A stretch of DNA of 41,511 nt from Lachnospiraceae bacterium. GTDB taxonomy: Bacteria > Bacillota > Clostridia > Lachnospirales > Lachnospiraceae. The DNA lies in assembly GCA_017623215.1 (NCBI GenBank), contig JAGAPO010000074.1, positions 1 through 41,511 of the forward strand, given 5' to 3'. The notes under the pieces were generated by a model that saw only the letters and a program-made list of their open reading frames with translations, made no database searches and was not told the DNA's origin. Position numbers and translations under genes: made by a program. Shown here one piece after another: positions 24,004 to 34,037 of this stretch (position 1 is its first letter; each line of letters starts with the position of its first letter).

Positions 24004-26091
24004 ATGAAGCACACTCTTTTTTATGTATCCGCAACCGGTTCGGATCAGAATGACGGTTCCGAGCGCTTCCCTTTCCGAACGCTGGAATGCGCACGAGACC
24101 ACGCGCGCACGCTTGGGGCCGATACGGATACAACAATCGTCATCAAAAACGGACGCTATTTCTTCACCGAAACCTTCGAATTAGACGAGAGGGACAGCAA
24201 CACCCATTTTACCGCGGAAGCCGGCGGTGAGGTCTATTTCGACGGCGGCGTTATTCTGGACAATCGAAAGATTAAGCCGTACAGGGACGCCATTTTACAG
24301 CTCGATCTGTCCGACCTCGGTATCGAACTGCATGAGCTCGGCAACCGCGGATTTCGCCGCGCGTATATCAACGCGCCGAATGAGTTCTTCGTCAACGGAT
24401 CTCCTCAGCAGATTGCGAGATATCCGAAACGGGGCATCAACTACTATGAGGACGGCGACATCATCGACGGCGGCAGCTACGTGACGCATCAGGAATATGA
24501 CTGCCGCCCCGGCATCGTGCGCATCCGCGACGAACATATCAAACAATGGGGCAATGCAAAGCATGCCTATCTTGCCGGTTATCCGCGCGAAGCCTGGGCG
24601 GACGACTGCGTAAAAATCGCGGCGATTGACGTGGAGAACCAGACCATCACCACAACGCAGCCGCACCTGTTCACCTACGCGTTCACGCACCATTCCGGCT
24701 ACTACATCGTGAATCTCCTGGAAGAGCTCACCGATCCGGGCGAATATTATATTGATATCGACGAAAAGGTGCTTTATTTTATCCCGAACGCGGATGTTGA
24801 CCTTACCACGGCAATGCTCCAGCTTTCCACGATGGACAAGGTTATGATTGCAATCGAAGGCGCTTCGAATGTATCCTTCGAAGGAATCGTATTTGAAAAT
24901 ACGCGCAATTCCGGCGTCTACCTCGAAGGAGGCGATGGCTGCCGGATTGCAGACTGCGTGTTCCGCAATCTCGGTCTGCTCGCAGTGCAGATCGGCCAGG
25001 GCGCTGCGCCGCTTGAGCACGGGCTCAATGACTGCCACGGCCTGCACTCTCCTAAGGCAGCTCCCTTCCGCCCTCTTTTTAGAGAGATGGGAAGCTGGCA
25101 CGAGTACCTCTATGAATTCGCCGCCTGGGACAATAACGGCGGCACCAATCACTCGATCGAAGGCTGCCGGATCTACAATACCGGTACCGGCGGCGTCCTG
25201 CTCAGCGGCGGCAACCGCAAACAGCTCATTCCGGCGAACAACCGCGTTCATAACTGTGAATTCTACGCGGTCAACCGCCTGGATCGCACCTACAAGGCGG
25301 CCGTTAACATGATGGGCGTCGGAAATGTGGTGTCCCACTGCCTGATGCACGACCTCCCCGGCATGGCCATCTATATGCACGGTAATGATCACCTGATCGA
25401 GTTCAACGATATCTCCCGGGTCGTTTTAGAGACTTCGGACTCCGGCGCGATCTACATGGGACGCGATATGAGCGAGGTCGGCTGCGTGTTCCGGAACAAT
25501 TATTTCCACGACATCACCAACTCCGTTCCGACCGGACTCGGTGCCTGCGCGATCTACTTTGACGACTGGGATATCTTTAATACGGTGTATGATAACTTCT
25601 TCTACAATATTCAGAGCGGAGGATTCTGTATCATTCACCACACGTGCGGAGGCTTGCTCTCCTTCCACAATAATTTTATTATCGACTGCGTGCCGGGCGT
25701 TCATATGGACAATAAGAGCAACGCCTACATCCAGATGCACAAGAATCCGCTTGTGATGACCCGTGTTCACACCACGGACGAGAACGATATGCGCGGCGTG
25801 GATATTACCAGCCCGGTATACCGTGAGAAATACCCATACCTCTACGACGTCTATAAGAACGACGCTCGCCCGGAATGGATGTACTACAATAACTCGATTA
25901 CCTGGCACAAATATGACATGTTCGTGGACGCCGCCCACGAAGACTTCACACAGGCGGACTGGTATAGAAAGTCTTCCTCTCGTGACGAGTATGACTGGCA
26001 GAGACGCACCGATGTTGTGATGGGATATGAGGACGATTTGGTTCCGCCGCATCGGGTTGACTTCCGCTCGATTGGTTTGATTAAAAAATAG
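24004..26091 (+). CDS. Right-handed parallel beta-helix protein (GH141-like), 695 residues
   Basis: A cytoplasmic-looking protein beginning with a pectate-lyase-type entry (FYVSATGSDQNDGS, then FPFRTLECAR) followed by beta-helix coils to about 620. Acidic signatures are VVLETSDSGAIYMGRD (473-488; Asp479) and AIYFDD (516-521). The same positions are kept in the three minus-strand paralogues. The motif pattern recalls GH141-type beta-helix enzymes, which use aspartates; this link is inference from remembered patterns. It lacks the C-terminal beta domain of the other three. The ATG at 24004 follows ATGGAGG; a TTG at 23983 in frame is rejected because it overlaps that site. First gene of a three-gene operon. 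Confidence 0.82.
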   Translation: MKHTLFYVSATGSDQNDGSERFPFRTLECARDHARTLGADTDTTIVIKNGRYFFTETFELDERDSNTHFTAEAGGEVYFDGGVILDNRKIKPYRDAILQLDLSDLGIELHELGNRGFRRAYINAPNEFFVNGSPQQIARYPKRGINYYEDGDIIDGGSYVTHQEYDCRPGIVRIRDEHIKQWGNAKHAYLAGYPREAWADDCVKIAAIDVENQTITTTQPHLFTYAFTHHSGYYIVNLLEELTDPGEYYIDIDEKVLYFIPNADVDLTTAMLQLSTMDKVMIAIEGASNVSFEGIVFENTRNSGVYLEGGDGCRIADCVFRNLGLLAVQIGQGAAPLEHGLNDCHGLHSPKAAPFRPLFREMGSWHEYLYEFAAWDNNGGTNHSIEGCRIYNTGTGGVLLSGGNRKQLIPANNRVHNCEFYAVNRLDRTYKAAVNMMGVGNVVSHCLMHDLPGMAIYMHGNDHLIEFNDISRVVLETSDSGAIYMGRDMSEVGCVFRNNYFHDITNSVPTGLGACAIYFDDWDIFNTVYDNFFYNIQSGGFCIIHHTCGGLLSFHNNFIIDCVPGVHMDNKSNAYIQMHKNPLVMTRVHTTDENDMRGVDITSPVYREKYPYLYDVYKNDARPEWMYYNNSITWHKYDMFVDAAHEDFTQADWYRKSSSRDEYDWQRRTDVVMGYEDDLVPPHRVDFRSIGLIKK

Positions 26092-26168
26092 AGTCCTACC
26101 AGAAAGGAACCGAAAGGTAAGCGATACCTGAGTCCGCGATTCGCGGATTATCGGCAAAGGAGGTTCGT

Positions 26169-28160
26169 ATGAAGGTTTTTAATTTTGAAGATTTTATCAC
26201 GGAAAATGCAGTCATTACCAGACATTCCGACCATTGCGTGATCACCTACTCGAAAGCAGGCGGAAAAGCAATAAGCAGCACCCTGTTTCAGAATCTCGAT
26301 CCCGAAGACAAATTCTTGTGCTTCGATATCGAGAGTACCATTGAGCGTTCCCAGAATATCCTCTTTGAATTCTGGACGGGCGGCGAAGCCTGCTCCTTCT
26401 CGATTCGTATGGGACTTCTGCCTCATCTGCGCACTACGCTCGCCATCCCGTTTGAAGCCTTTGACGGTACGCAGGTATTTCTGAAGCGCACTCCCGGCAG
26501 GCTGAAAACGGTTGTTACCGGAACGAGACTGGATGTAAAGGATATCACTCAATTCTCCATGTCGCTTAAGATATCTATTTTAAAGGAGGATACCATTGAG
26601 AAATCCTTTAAAATATACAAGGTATATACCTCCTCGGAGGAGCCGGATTACGAGATTCCTTCCATCCCTATGGTGGACGAGTTCGGTCAGTGGTCCTTAC
26701 GGGACTGGAAGGGCAAGATTCACACGGAGCAGGAGCTGCTTGCAAGTCACTCAGAAGCATCCGAAGAGGCTGCCGCTTCTTCCATCGCAACGGACTTTCC
26801 TTACAGCCGGTTCGGCGGCTGGCTGAACAAGCGATTTGACGCAACCGGATTCTTTCGGGTTCAGAAGGAAGAGAACGGCAGAACCTGGCTGGTCGATCCG
26901 GACGGCTATGTCTTTATCAGCAATGGGGCCGCCAATACATTATGCCAGCTCCCCTCTGCGTTAGATGGGATCGAAGCGCTCTACGAAAAGCTGCCGGAGG
27001 AGGAACGCTTTTATACAACGATAACGGGCTCGGTAAACCCCGTTGCGAACGGCCGATATGTGGATTTCCTGAAATCAAATCTGTATCGTATCTACGGGGA
27101 TGATTACTACAGAGAATGGCAGAAGCATACCGCGAGGCGATTGAAGCGTCTTGGAATCAATTCCGCCGGGAACTGGTCGGATCTTACGTTCTGCAAAGAA
27201 ATGAAGATTCCGTATTTTATTCCGATGAAGCATTTCCCGGCAACACCGGTGAATATCTTCCGGGATTTTCCGGACGTATATTCCGCAGAATATCAGGAAA
27301 GCGCGAAGGAGTTCGCAAAACAGCTGCTTCCGTACCGGGACGATCCCTATATGATCGGATATTTTATGAGCAATGAGCCCGCGTGGACCTGGGCTCCGAA
27401 TCTGAATCTGGCAGAGGAAATGTATGTGGCCGATGTGCCGTTCGAAAGCCGAACGGTATTTGCGGATTATCTGCGGGAGAAATATATAACGATTGATGCT
27501 TTGAACGAGGCATGGGGCAGCCGGTTCCCGGGCTTTGAATCGTTCCTGAATCCGATACCGGAGATTGCTTCCTATCATAACGAGGAAGATATGCGGACCT
27601 TTTCCAAACGAATGATGGACGAATACATAAGGGTTCCGGCACTTGCAATCCGGGAGGTTGACCCGAATCATCTGAATCTTGGCCAGCGCTACGCCGCTCC
27701 CCTGCCGGATCGAATGCTTGCGGGAAGTGACTATATTGACGTCCTTTCCTTTAACTGCTACCGAACGTCCGCGGTCGATCCGCTGCGTGAGCTTGCGAAA
27801 TATACCGACAAGCCGTGTATCATCGGAGAGTTCCATTTTGGCGCATTCGACAGAGGGATGTCGATGACAGGACTGATATCCGTTGCCAGCCAGGAGGAAC
27901 GCGGCGTCGCCTATCGCTATTACATGGAGATGAGCGCAAAGGAGCCGAATTTCGTAGGAGCGAATTATTTTACGCTTTACGATCAGGCGTATCTTGGACG
28001 CTTCGACGGCGAGAATTATCAGATCGGTATTTGTGACATCTGCGATAACGAATACGAGGAGTTCGCAGCAGCAATAAAAGAGACCTCGAAGGTTCTGTAT
28101 GAGGTTGCGGACGGGAAGAGGGAAGCCTATTCCAGAGTTCCTAAACTGATTGCAAGGTAA
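26169..28160 (+). CDS. GH50-like (beta-agarase-related) glycoside hydrolase
   Basis: A 663-residue protein. Residues about 1-155 form a beta-rich carbohydrate-binding-like domain, and about 205-640 a TIM barrel. FRVQKEENGRTWLVDPDGYVFISNG opens the barrel in the manner of agarases. The likely acid/base is Glu403 in MSNEPAW and the likely nucleophile is Glu554 in IGEFHFGAFDRG. The latter motif and DGENYQIGICDICD are strongly reminiscent of GH50 beta-agarases. Without a signal peptide, an intracellular exo-acting beta-galactosidase-like role on imported oligosaccharide is more likely than agar breakdown outside the cell. The ATG follows AAAGGAGGTTCGT, 77 bases after the beta-helix gene. Confidence 0.82.
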   Translation: MKVFNFEDFITENAVITRHSDHCVITYSKAGGKAISSTLFQNLDPEDKFLCFDIESTIERSQNILFEFWTGGEACSFSIRMGLLPHLRTTLAIPFEAFDGTQVFLKRTPGRLKTVVTGTRLDVKDITQFSMSLKISILKEDTIEKSFKIYKVYTSSEEPDYEIPSIPMVDEFGQWSLRDWKGKIHTEQELLASHSEASEEAAASSIATDFPYSRFGGWLNKRFDATGFFRVQKEENGRTWLVDPDGYVFISNGAANTLCQLPSALDGIEALYEKLPEEERFYTTITGSVNPVANGRYVDFLKSNLYRIYGDDYYREWQKHTARRLKRLGINSAGNWSDLTFCKEMKIPYFIPMKHFPATPVNIFRDFPDVYSAEYQESAKEFAKQLLPYRDDPYMIGYFMSNEPAWTWAPNLNLAEEMYVADVPFESRTVFADYLREKYITIDALNEAWGSRFPGFESFLNPIPEIASYHNEEDMRTFSKRMMDEYIRVPALAIREVDPNHLNLGQRYAAPLPDRMLAGSDYIDVLSFNCYRTSAVDPLRELAKYTDKPCIIGEFHFGAFDRGMSMTGLISVASQEERGVAYRYYMEMSAKEPNFVGANYFTLYDQAYLGRFDGENYQIGICDICDNEYEEFAAAIKETSKVLYEVADGKREAYSRVPKLIAR

Positions 28161-28256
28161 GGAAGTCTGTGACGGCTTGCTTCCTGAAGCGTGATAAAAT
28201 AAATATGTGCCTGACACCCGGGACTCACGGGCTGCTGGCAGAAACGGAGGAATTTT

Positions 28257-29135
28257 ATGAAACTATCGACTTCTTTGAATGTGTATTCCGACGCCTATTG
28301 TAGCTACGAGGAGATGCTCCTGCGCGCCAGCAAATGCGGCTTTACCTGTTTTGATTTTAATCCGGGCGGCAGAGTCTTCTACAACTCGGAAAACTGGCGC
28401 GAGAACACCCGCAGGATCAAGGAATACGCTGACAGCCTTGGGGTGGCATTCACGCAGTCCCACGTGTACTGCTTCAATTATCCGGCTCCTGCCGACGCGG
28501 ACTTTCACATTAGAAAGACCATCGAAGCGGCAAGCATCGCAGGGGTTCCGTGGGCGGTTATGCATCCGTTCTTTACCGGCAAGGAAGACCGGATGGAGGT
28601 GTTAGAGGAAAATATCCGGATCTTTGAACCATATATCGAATACGCCAAGTCTCTGAATGTCGGAATCGCGATTGAAAATATGTACAAGCGAATCTACTGG
28701 TTCGGTGAGACGGTTACCTGGACCGGAGAGCGAAAAGAACGGGAGACCTTTACCCGAAGCGATGATCTCATCTGCCTCGTGGATGCCCTGAACGCCAAAT
28801 ACGGCAACGTCGGCGTCTGCTGGGATACCGGTCACGCTCACCTGTCCATGGACAGCCAGTATGAGGATATTGTCAAGCTCGGTTCCAGACTGAAGGTGCT
28901 GCATATTGCGGACAACGCCGGTCAGGCGGACGAGCATCTGCCCTCGTTCTATGGATATGTGAACTGGAAGGAAATCATGCGGGCACTGGATGCGATCGAC
29001 TATCAGGGCACCTTTAATTTTGAAGTTCACAACTTTACACGTGGCCTGCCGGATGAATTAAAAGACGATGCGGTCAGACTGCTGTATAAGATTGGAGAAT
29101 ATGTCGTTCATATGAATAGGGATGATTCGAAGTAA
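28257..29135 (+). CDS. Sugar phosphate isomerase/epimerase family protein (copy 2)
   Basis: A 292-residue paralogue of the protein at 19632, with nearly identical blocks throughout: STSLN near the start, YSAEN/YNSENWREN, IAIENMYKR, CWDTGHAxLSMDSQYEDIV and the RGLPDELKDDAV tail. The metal-site residues are all kept (Glu in IENM, Asp and His in WDTGH, His in VLHIADN, Glu in FNFEVHNF). Differences concentrate in the loop after CFDFNP and in the region after TQSH, near the expected substrate pocket. The ATG follows ACGGAGGAATTTT. It is the last gene of the plus-strand operon, before a perfect terminator stem. Two copies under matching promoters suggest either a paired reaction or two related substrates. 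Confidence 0.88.
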   Translation: MKLSTSLNVYSDAYCSYEEMLLRASKCGFTCFDFNPGGRVFYNSENWRENTRRIKEYADSLGVAFTQSHVYCFNYPAPADADFHIRKTIEAASIAGVPWAVMHPFFTGKEDRMEVLEENIRIFEPYIEYAKSLNVGIAIENMYKRIYWFGETVTWTGERKERETFTRSDDLICLVDALNAKYGNVGVCWDTGHAHLSMDSQYEDIVKLGSRLKVLHIADNAGQADEHLPSFYGYVNWKEIMRALDAIDYQGTFNFEVHNFTRGLPDELKDDAVRLLYKIGEYVVHMNRDDSK

Positions 29136-29167
29136 ATTCTTTCAATCATTCCGTCACTCCTACAATA

Positions 29168-29198
29168 GAACCTCCGGCGTATCACTCGCCGGAGGTTC
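29168..29198. terminator. Bidirectional stem-loop between convergent operons
   Basis: GAACCTCCGGCG (29168-29179) and CGCCGGAGGTTC (29187-29198) form a perfect 12-bp stem with a 7-base loop, followed by CCTCTTACTTCT on the plus strand. It separates the plus-strand operon from the minus-strand GH94 gene. Confidence 0.8.
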
Positions 29199-29267
29199 CC
29201 TCTTACTTCTGTATTGAATATTTATTCGATATCATCCAAACCAATGACATCTCAGTCCGTTCTCCTA

Positions 29268-31544
29268 TTATCCAACGAACACATCCACAACAATCTCTGC
29301 TCCCTCACGATACGGCAGCACTTCTCCCTCAACCGGAACGCCGTCCGCCTTCATGGAGATTACGCGGCCCTCACCGGGCTGCTGATGATAGTTGATCTTA
29401 TAGCGGCAGCCGCGGAATTCCTTCTCTGCGGAGCACTCGATCCAGGACGGAGGCAGGCAGGGACGAATGTGCAGGCCATCCAGCTCAGGCTGCATACCGA
29501 ACACGTACAGAAGCATGGACTTTACAAACCATGCGGTCGATGCAGTACGCCAGCTCTGGCCGGGTGTGGAATAACGATAACCGGTCTGCTCGCCGAAATA
29601 CGAGTTGTACAGCATGTAAGGCTCGCCGCAGGTCGGTGCATAGGTATGATCCCAAGGCAGGATCTGCTTAATGCCGCGCTCGATCTTGTCCGGGCGATGC
29701 AGCATTGCGTCTACCGCAAGCTTCCAGGTCATAGAGTGCAGGTATACGCCGCCGTTCTCATGAACACCGGCATGCTTCTGGGTCATGGTTCCGATGGAGT
29801 TGTCCAGAACCGTATACGCAGGCTTCGATACTACGCAGCCAAGCGGAGTCTCCAGATAGCTGTCAACCTCTGCGAATGCAGTCTTAATCTCCTCTTCGGT
29901 TGCAACGCCGGACATAACAGCCCACAGCTGAGGATTCAGGTACATCTTACCTTCCTTATTCTCCTTCGAACCGATCTTGTTGCCGTCATCATCAATTGCG
30001 GTGATGAAGTAGCTGCCATCCCAGCCATACTCGTGAATCAGGCGGTTCATCTCCTCGCCCATCACCTTATGATCCGCAGCATCCTTCTCAAAGCCCTTCC
30101 ACTCGGCAAGCTCGATCAGCATACGATTTGCGCGGTACCACGCGATCGACAGCCATACACTCTCGCCGCGGCCCTTCAGACCTGCCATATTCATGCAGTC
30201 GTTCCAGTCACCGCCCCAGATCTTAATCAGGCCGTGCTGTCCTTTGAAATTGTATAAATACTCTACGCTGCGGCGCATATGCTCATATACGGTCGCAACG
30301 GTTCCGTCATTGAACGCAGCCTCTTCGTCCAGAAGTGCCAGGTCACCCAGCTCTTTTACCAGCGAATATCCGGTAAAGGTAATCCATACCGCGCAGTCTG
30401 CGAAATTGTTATCCTTAATCTTACCGTCGATGAAGGTACGAGGCGCGAAACCGTTCGAATATTGGTAAGTCAGAACTCTCTTATAACGCTCCCATGCCAT
30501 CTTCGGATTAAATGAGCCGAAGCACTCCGTATCGCTCATTAAGTCGCGGTAACCGTTGTGGCGGACACGCGCCCAGCGGCTTCCCATCGCGGTCGAATAT
30601 TTGTAGAAGCCGTTAAATGCCTCATTTAACAGCGGATCAGGTGTCGTAATGGATGCACCTGAAATCTCAGCGTAACGCTTCTCCTTCAGCTCTTCTAACT
30701 CCTTCTCCGGAACGCCGGGGGCAATGTGTGCGCGCTTCGAACCCACGTCCTCTACGGAGTCCGCAATACCGATTTCAAAATGCAGCGTGCGCGCCTCGCC
30801 GGGCTCTAAGGTAACTTCGGTCTCTAACGCGAAGCAAAGCTTCTCGCCAACGCAATCACTGTTGGTGCAGCCGTTCTCGGTCTCCAATGCCTCCGGAGCA
30901 TCCTCATGTCCATAGATGCCGATAAATGCGTTGCGGCGTGCGTCATAGCCAATCACGCGGCCGTCGGTAATCAGGTAGCCGTACTTGGTCGTCCAGGTTC
31001 CGTCACCGTACTCGGTGAAGATTCGGGTCATCATCGCCTGATGCGTATGATCAAAGCCGCCGACATCTGTGTTATAGCCCTGTGCGCGGTATACGCCGTC
31101 GGTCACGGTGGATGCGAACGGAATTGCACTTAAGTGAGCCGCCGTGTCACGGGTATTTTCAAGTGTCAGAGTCCAGAGCTCGCGGTTGCCTGTTAGCGGC
31201 ACGAATACCGTGTAGGTCATGCGGATTCCCTCTGTCTCACTCTCGGTAATGGTGTAACCCAGACCGTGTCTGCAGCGGAAATTCCTGTACTCCTGCGAGA
31301 ACGGCAGACCATTGGCGGAGAACCAGCGCCGGCTGTCCTTATCAGTCACGTACATCATACGGTTGGTAATCAGGATAATACGGTTTGCCAGTTTGTCCTG
31401 TGCCAGACCCTCACCGACACCCACCTGCGAGGTAAATGCGTTGTATGTGTCGTTGTAGAAATAATTATACCAGTGACGCGGTGTCTTTCTCTCGGTGATA
31501 CAGAACTCGCGCCCGTTCTGCTCAAACTTACCATACATCTTCAT
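29268..31544 (-). CDS. GH94 glycoside phosphorylase
   Basis: A 758-residue GH94-type inverting phosphorylase (cellobiose/chitobiose phosphorylase group) that splits a beta-linked disaccharide with phosphate, yielding a sugar 1-phosphate. An N-terminal beta-sandwich (about 1-280) leads into an (alpha/alpha)6 barrel (about 300-690). The catalytic acid is Asp449 in IWGGDWNDC. TCFGSF-like (SDTECFGSF), HENGGVYLHSMTW and YRYSTPGQSWRTAS loops, the last in the phosphate-binding area, are also present. It is shorter than cellobiose phosphorylase (about 810 residues), so the acceptor specificity is likely different. No signal peptide. The ATG follows ATGGAGGATTTCTTTT. It is the last gene of the minus-strand operon, 56 bases after a beta-helix gene. 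Coupled phosphorolysis would save ATP. Confidence 0.9.
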   Translation of the reverse strand: MKMYGKFEQNGREFCITERKTPRHWYNYFYNDTYNAFTSQVGVGEGLAQDKLANRIILITNRMMYVTDKDSRRWFSANGLPFSQEYRNFRCRHGLGYTITESETEGIRMTYTVFVPLTGNRELWTLTLENTRDTAAHLSAIPFASTVTDGVYRAQGYNTDVGGFDHTHQAMMTRIFTEYGDGTWTTKYGYLITDGRVIGYDARRNAFIGIYGHEDAPEALETENGCTNSDCVGEKLCFALETEVTLEPGEARTLHFEIGIADSVEDVGSKRAHIAPGVPEKELEELKEKRYAEISGASITTPDPLLNEAFNGFYKYSTAMGSRWARVRHNGYRDLMSDTECFGSFNPKMAWERYKRVLTYQYSNGFAPRTFIDGKIKDNNFADCAVWITFTGYSLVKELGDLALLDEEAAFNDGTVATVYEHMRRSVEYLYNFKGQHGLIKIWGGDWNDCMNMAGLKGRGESVWLSIAWYRANRMLIELAEWKGFEKDAADHKVMGEEMNRLIHEYGWDGSYFITAIDDDGNKIGSKENKEGKMYLNPQLWAVMSGVATEEEIKTAFAEVDSYLETPLGCVVSKPAYTVLDNSIGTMTQKHAGVHENGGVYLHSMTWKLAVDAMLHRPDKIERGIKQILPWDHTYAPTCGEPYMLYNSYFGEQTGYRYSTPGQSWRTASTAWFVKSMLLYVFGMQPELDGLHIRPCLPPSWIECSAEKEFRGCRYKINYHQQPGEGRVISMKADGVPVEGEVLPYREGAEIVVDVFVG

Positions 31545-31600
31545 AAAAGAAATCCTCCATTTCTTATTGATTCATTCGTCTTTTTCTCTTTTCTTGCCTT

Positions 31601-33967
31601 TTACGACCTCGCCGGGCGTACTCCGGGCACATCCGAATGCACATCAATGATCGCATCTTCTCCCGCCGCGTATACTGCTGCCTCGTAGAAGCGCTCCTCA
31701 CCGCCGGCCAGCTCGAACGCAATCTGATTTGTCTCAAGCTCCACATCCTTCGACGCGCTTAGGAGCAGATTGCCGCTCACCGGCGTATCCTTGCGGTTGC
31801 GCAGACCGATACGAACGGTCTTGTCTCCGGCAATGAACTGCACCGTCATATTGACACGCGCCGGATTCACCTGACGCGCTATCTCCACCAGGCCAATCGT
31901 CTCGAAATCCGCATCCTTATGCTTGAAATGCGCCGCCTTCGAGTCCTTCTTAATACGCAGATCGCTCCATGCCGCATCCTCAAAATCGTCCGGTCCTGCC
32001 GGATAATTGCTCACCAGGCGAAGATCGCCAATTGAGCCGGATATGGTACGCCGCACATCCCGGGAAAAATCATTCACATAGGCGCACATCATCGGCGTTG
32101 CCGGAATCTCGACGCCTCGGTCATATAATTTCTTCGTCTTATCATCATAATAATAACGGAACCGAAGCTTCGATGCAAATACATTATTCTCTACCAGTGC
32201 CTCACTCGGAATGTAGATGTGATCTCCCGTCTGGTGGCGGAACATCTCATCGAGCTCCGCAAGCTCCGGATAGCGCTCGATATATACACTCTCCATTGCA
32301 CTCACCCGGTCACCGCAGTGAAGCTCCCGTAATTCATCGTGGCGTCTTGTCGTCTTGTTGGAATGCGGGTAGCGCTCCACCCGATAAAACCGCCCCATTA
32401 AAAATTTGGTCATGTATTCTTCCCACGCCGGAGTCTGATCGGCTCCGCGGCCATCAAAATTAATCGCGGGATTACATTTTACAAATACATTATTCTTCAC
32501 TACCAGCTTACGCCCGCCGCCGAGCATAATACCGCGCATCAGCTCTTCAAAGTAGTTGTTGTACATCTTCGTTCCGGATACGCAGTCGTCATTGTATATA
32601 CCCATCGTACCAAAGCCGACGCCGCCCAGATGGTGAATGTAGTTGTGCGATACGCTGTTGCCGCGGAACGTATAATCGCGGCCGGTATAGATCGCTCCCG
32701 CATCTCCGGTTTCCAGTACCACGCGATAGATTTCGTTATCCTCGATGGTCATCTCATTGCCCCAGTACATAATCGCCGTATGCGGGCAGTCGTGTATCAG
32801 ATTGTGCCTTGCGGTCATTCCGACACCGATCAGGTAAATTGCCGGTTGATAGCACTTGGTCCATTTCGCAATCCTGTAGATATGATTGTTGTTCACCGCG
32901 GCGCGCGCAGGCTCCAGTGTGCAGCGATTTCCGGAAAATACGAGCACACCGCCGTCGCCGCAGTCGTGAATCGTACAGTTCTCAATCAGCGGATCGTGGC
33001 CTTCTGTTACAATGACACCGTAATTTCCGATATTGTGGAAGAGACAGTTATCCACATGAAGCTTTTCTGTGAACTCCGCTTCGATCGCACTGCCGCAGAC
33101 CGCCTCAAAGGAGAGCCCGCAAAACGTAATATTCTCGCAATGATCGAGGAAAAAGAACGGTCCCTCATTCACTGAAATCATAATCTCCCGCATTCCTTCC
33201 TTCGGATACAGGAACACACGGTTCGATGCAAAATCCAGATAATAATCGCCGGGCTCCAATACTTCTTCCATTACATTATAGAAGCGAATTCTCTGACCGG
33301 TCTTATAGCCGTAGTGACCATAAGGTTCTTTCATCATAATCTTCCCAGTCGCCGGATCATATGAATGTAGCTGCTCGCAGCTATTGGCCCAGTCGAATTT
33401 CCAGTAGCCAAGAATCCAGACATTGCTGTCCGCGTCCAGCTTCCAGCTCTTCAGCCGCTCATCTGTGCAGTAATATCCGTTCTCAAGCGGTCCGAATAAC
33501 GTCTCTTCAATATCCGCAACCGTAGACGGTACTCCGGTAATATTGGTGAATTCATTGTTCTTCGGATATTGGGACAGATTTAACGGTTCTCCGTCCGCGA
33601 ACAGCTCCGAGTGCCCCGGGGTCACATACCGTCCAAATCCACGTGATACAAACTTATGTAATGCCGCACTTCCTTCTTCCTCCAGATCACACACTACAAT
33701 GTGCGCTCTTGCCTCCGGCGCGAATCTGGCCGCTTCCGGAAGCTCTGCCGCAGGCTTCCAGCTCTTTAATACCTTGCCTCCGACAAAGCGAACCTCGCCC
33801 TCTGCGACGAACTTCAGATTCCGGTTCTCCTCATTCAATCGAATCGGCTCCGATACCTCATAGATACCGGGTGCAAACCGAATCTCGGCATTCTCGCCCT
33901 GCGTCTCCAGAATCTGGCGCAGCTGCTGCTCAAAGCCGGGTTTACATTCAATTACAAAATGTTTCAT
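31601..33967 (-). CDS. Right-handed beta-helix protein (GH141-like), paralogue A
   Basis: A 788-residue protein. Its order is a MKHFVIEC-type start, a beta-helix lead-in (about 30-120), an inserted beta domain with the LFADGEPLxLxQYPK segment (about 120-260), coils to about 660, and a C-terminal beta domain ending VPGVRPARS. Acidic positions shared by the group are ETGDAGAIYTGRD (419-431; Asp422), IYNDD (457-461) and FDGRGAD (504-510). The ATG at 33965-33967 aligns with the starts of both paralogues and has GGAG 6 bases upstream; a 20-residue extension is rejected. No signal peptide. It follows purC by 70 bases and precedes GH94 by 56. Confidence 0.82.
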   Translation of the reverse strand: MKHFVIECKPGFEQQLRQILETQGENAEIRFAPGIYEVSEPIRLNEENRNLKFVAEGEVRFVGGKVLKSWKPAAELPEAARFAPEARAHIVVCDLEEEGSAALHKFVSRGFGRYVTPGHSELFADGEPLNLSQYPKNNEFTNITGVPSTVADIEETLFGPLENGYYCTDERLKSWKLDADSNVWILGYWKFDWANSCEQLHSYDPATGKIMMKEPYGHYGYKTGQRIRFYNVMEEVLEPGDYYLDFASNRVFLYPKEGMREIMISVNEGPFFFLDHCENITFCGLSFEAVCGSAIEAEFTEKLHVDNCLFHNIGNYGVIVTEGHDPLIENCTIHDCGDGGVLVFSGNRCTLEPARAAVNNNHIYRIAKWTKCYQPAIYLIGVGMTARHNLIHDCPHTAIMYWGNEMTIEDNEIYRVVLETGDAGAIYTGRDYTFRGNSVSHNYIHHLGGVGFGTMGIYNDDCVSGTKMYNNYFEELMRGIMLGGGRKLVVKNNVFVKCNPAINFDGRGADQTPAWEEYMTKFLMGRFYRVERYPHSNKTTRRHDELRELHCGDRVSAMESVYIERYPELAELDEMFRHQTGDHIYIPSEALVENNVFASKLRFRYYYDDKTKKLYDRGVEIPATPMMCAYVNDFSRDVRRTISGSIGDLRLVSNYPAGPDDFEDAAWSDLRIKKDSKAAHFKHKDADFETIGLVEIARQVNPARVNMTVQFIAGDKTVRIGLRNRKDTPVSGNLLLSASKDVELETNQIAFELAGGEERFYEAAVYAAGEDAIIDVHSDVPGVRPARS

Positions 33968-34037
33968 ATCCTTCTCCATTCCTCCCGCAGTCCGAGGCTC
34001 CCGGCTGCCGGTATCCGTTTTTTTCAATTGCCTGAAC

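Noticed and set aside
24295..25392. Long minus-strand ORFs opposite the beta-helix and isomerase genes
   Set aside because: They are shadows of GC-rich coding DNA with Val/Ala/Ile-rich antisense composition and no start signals.
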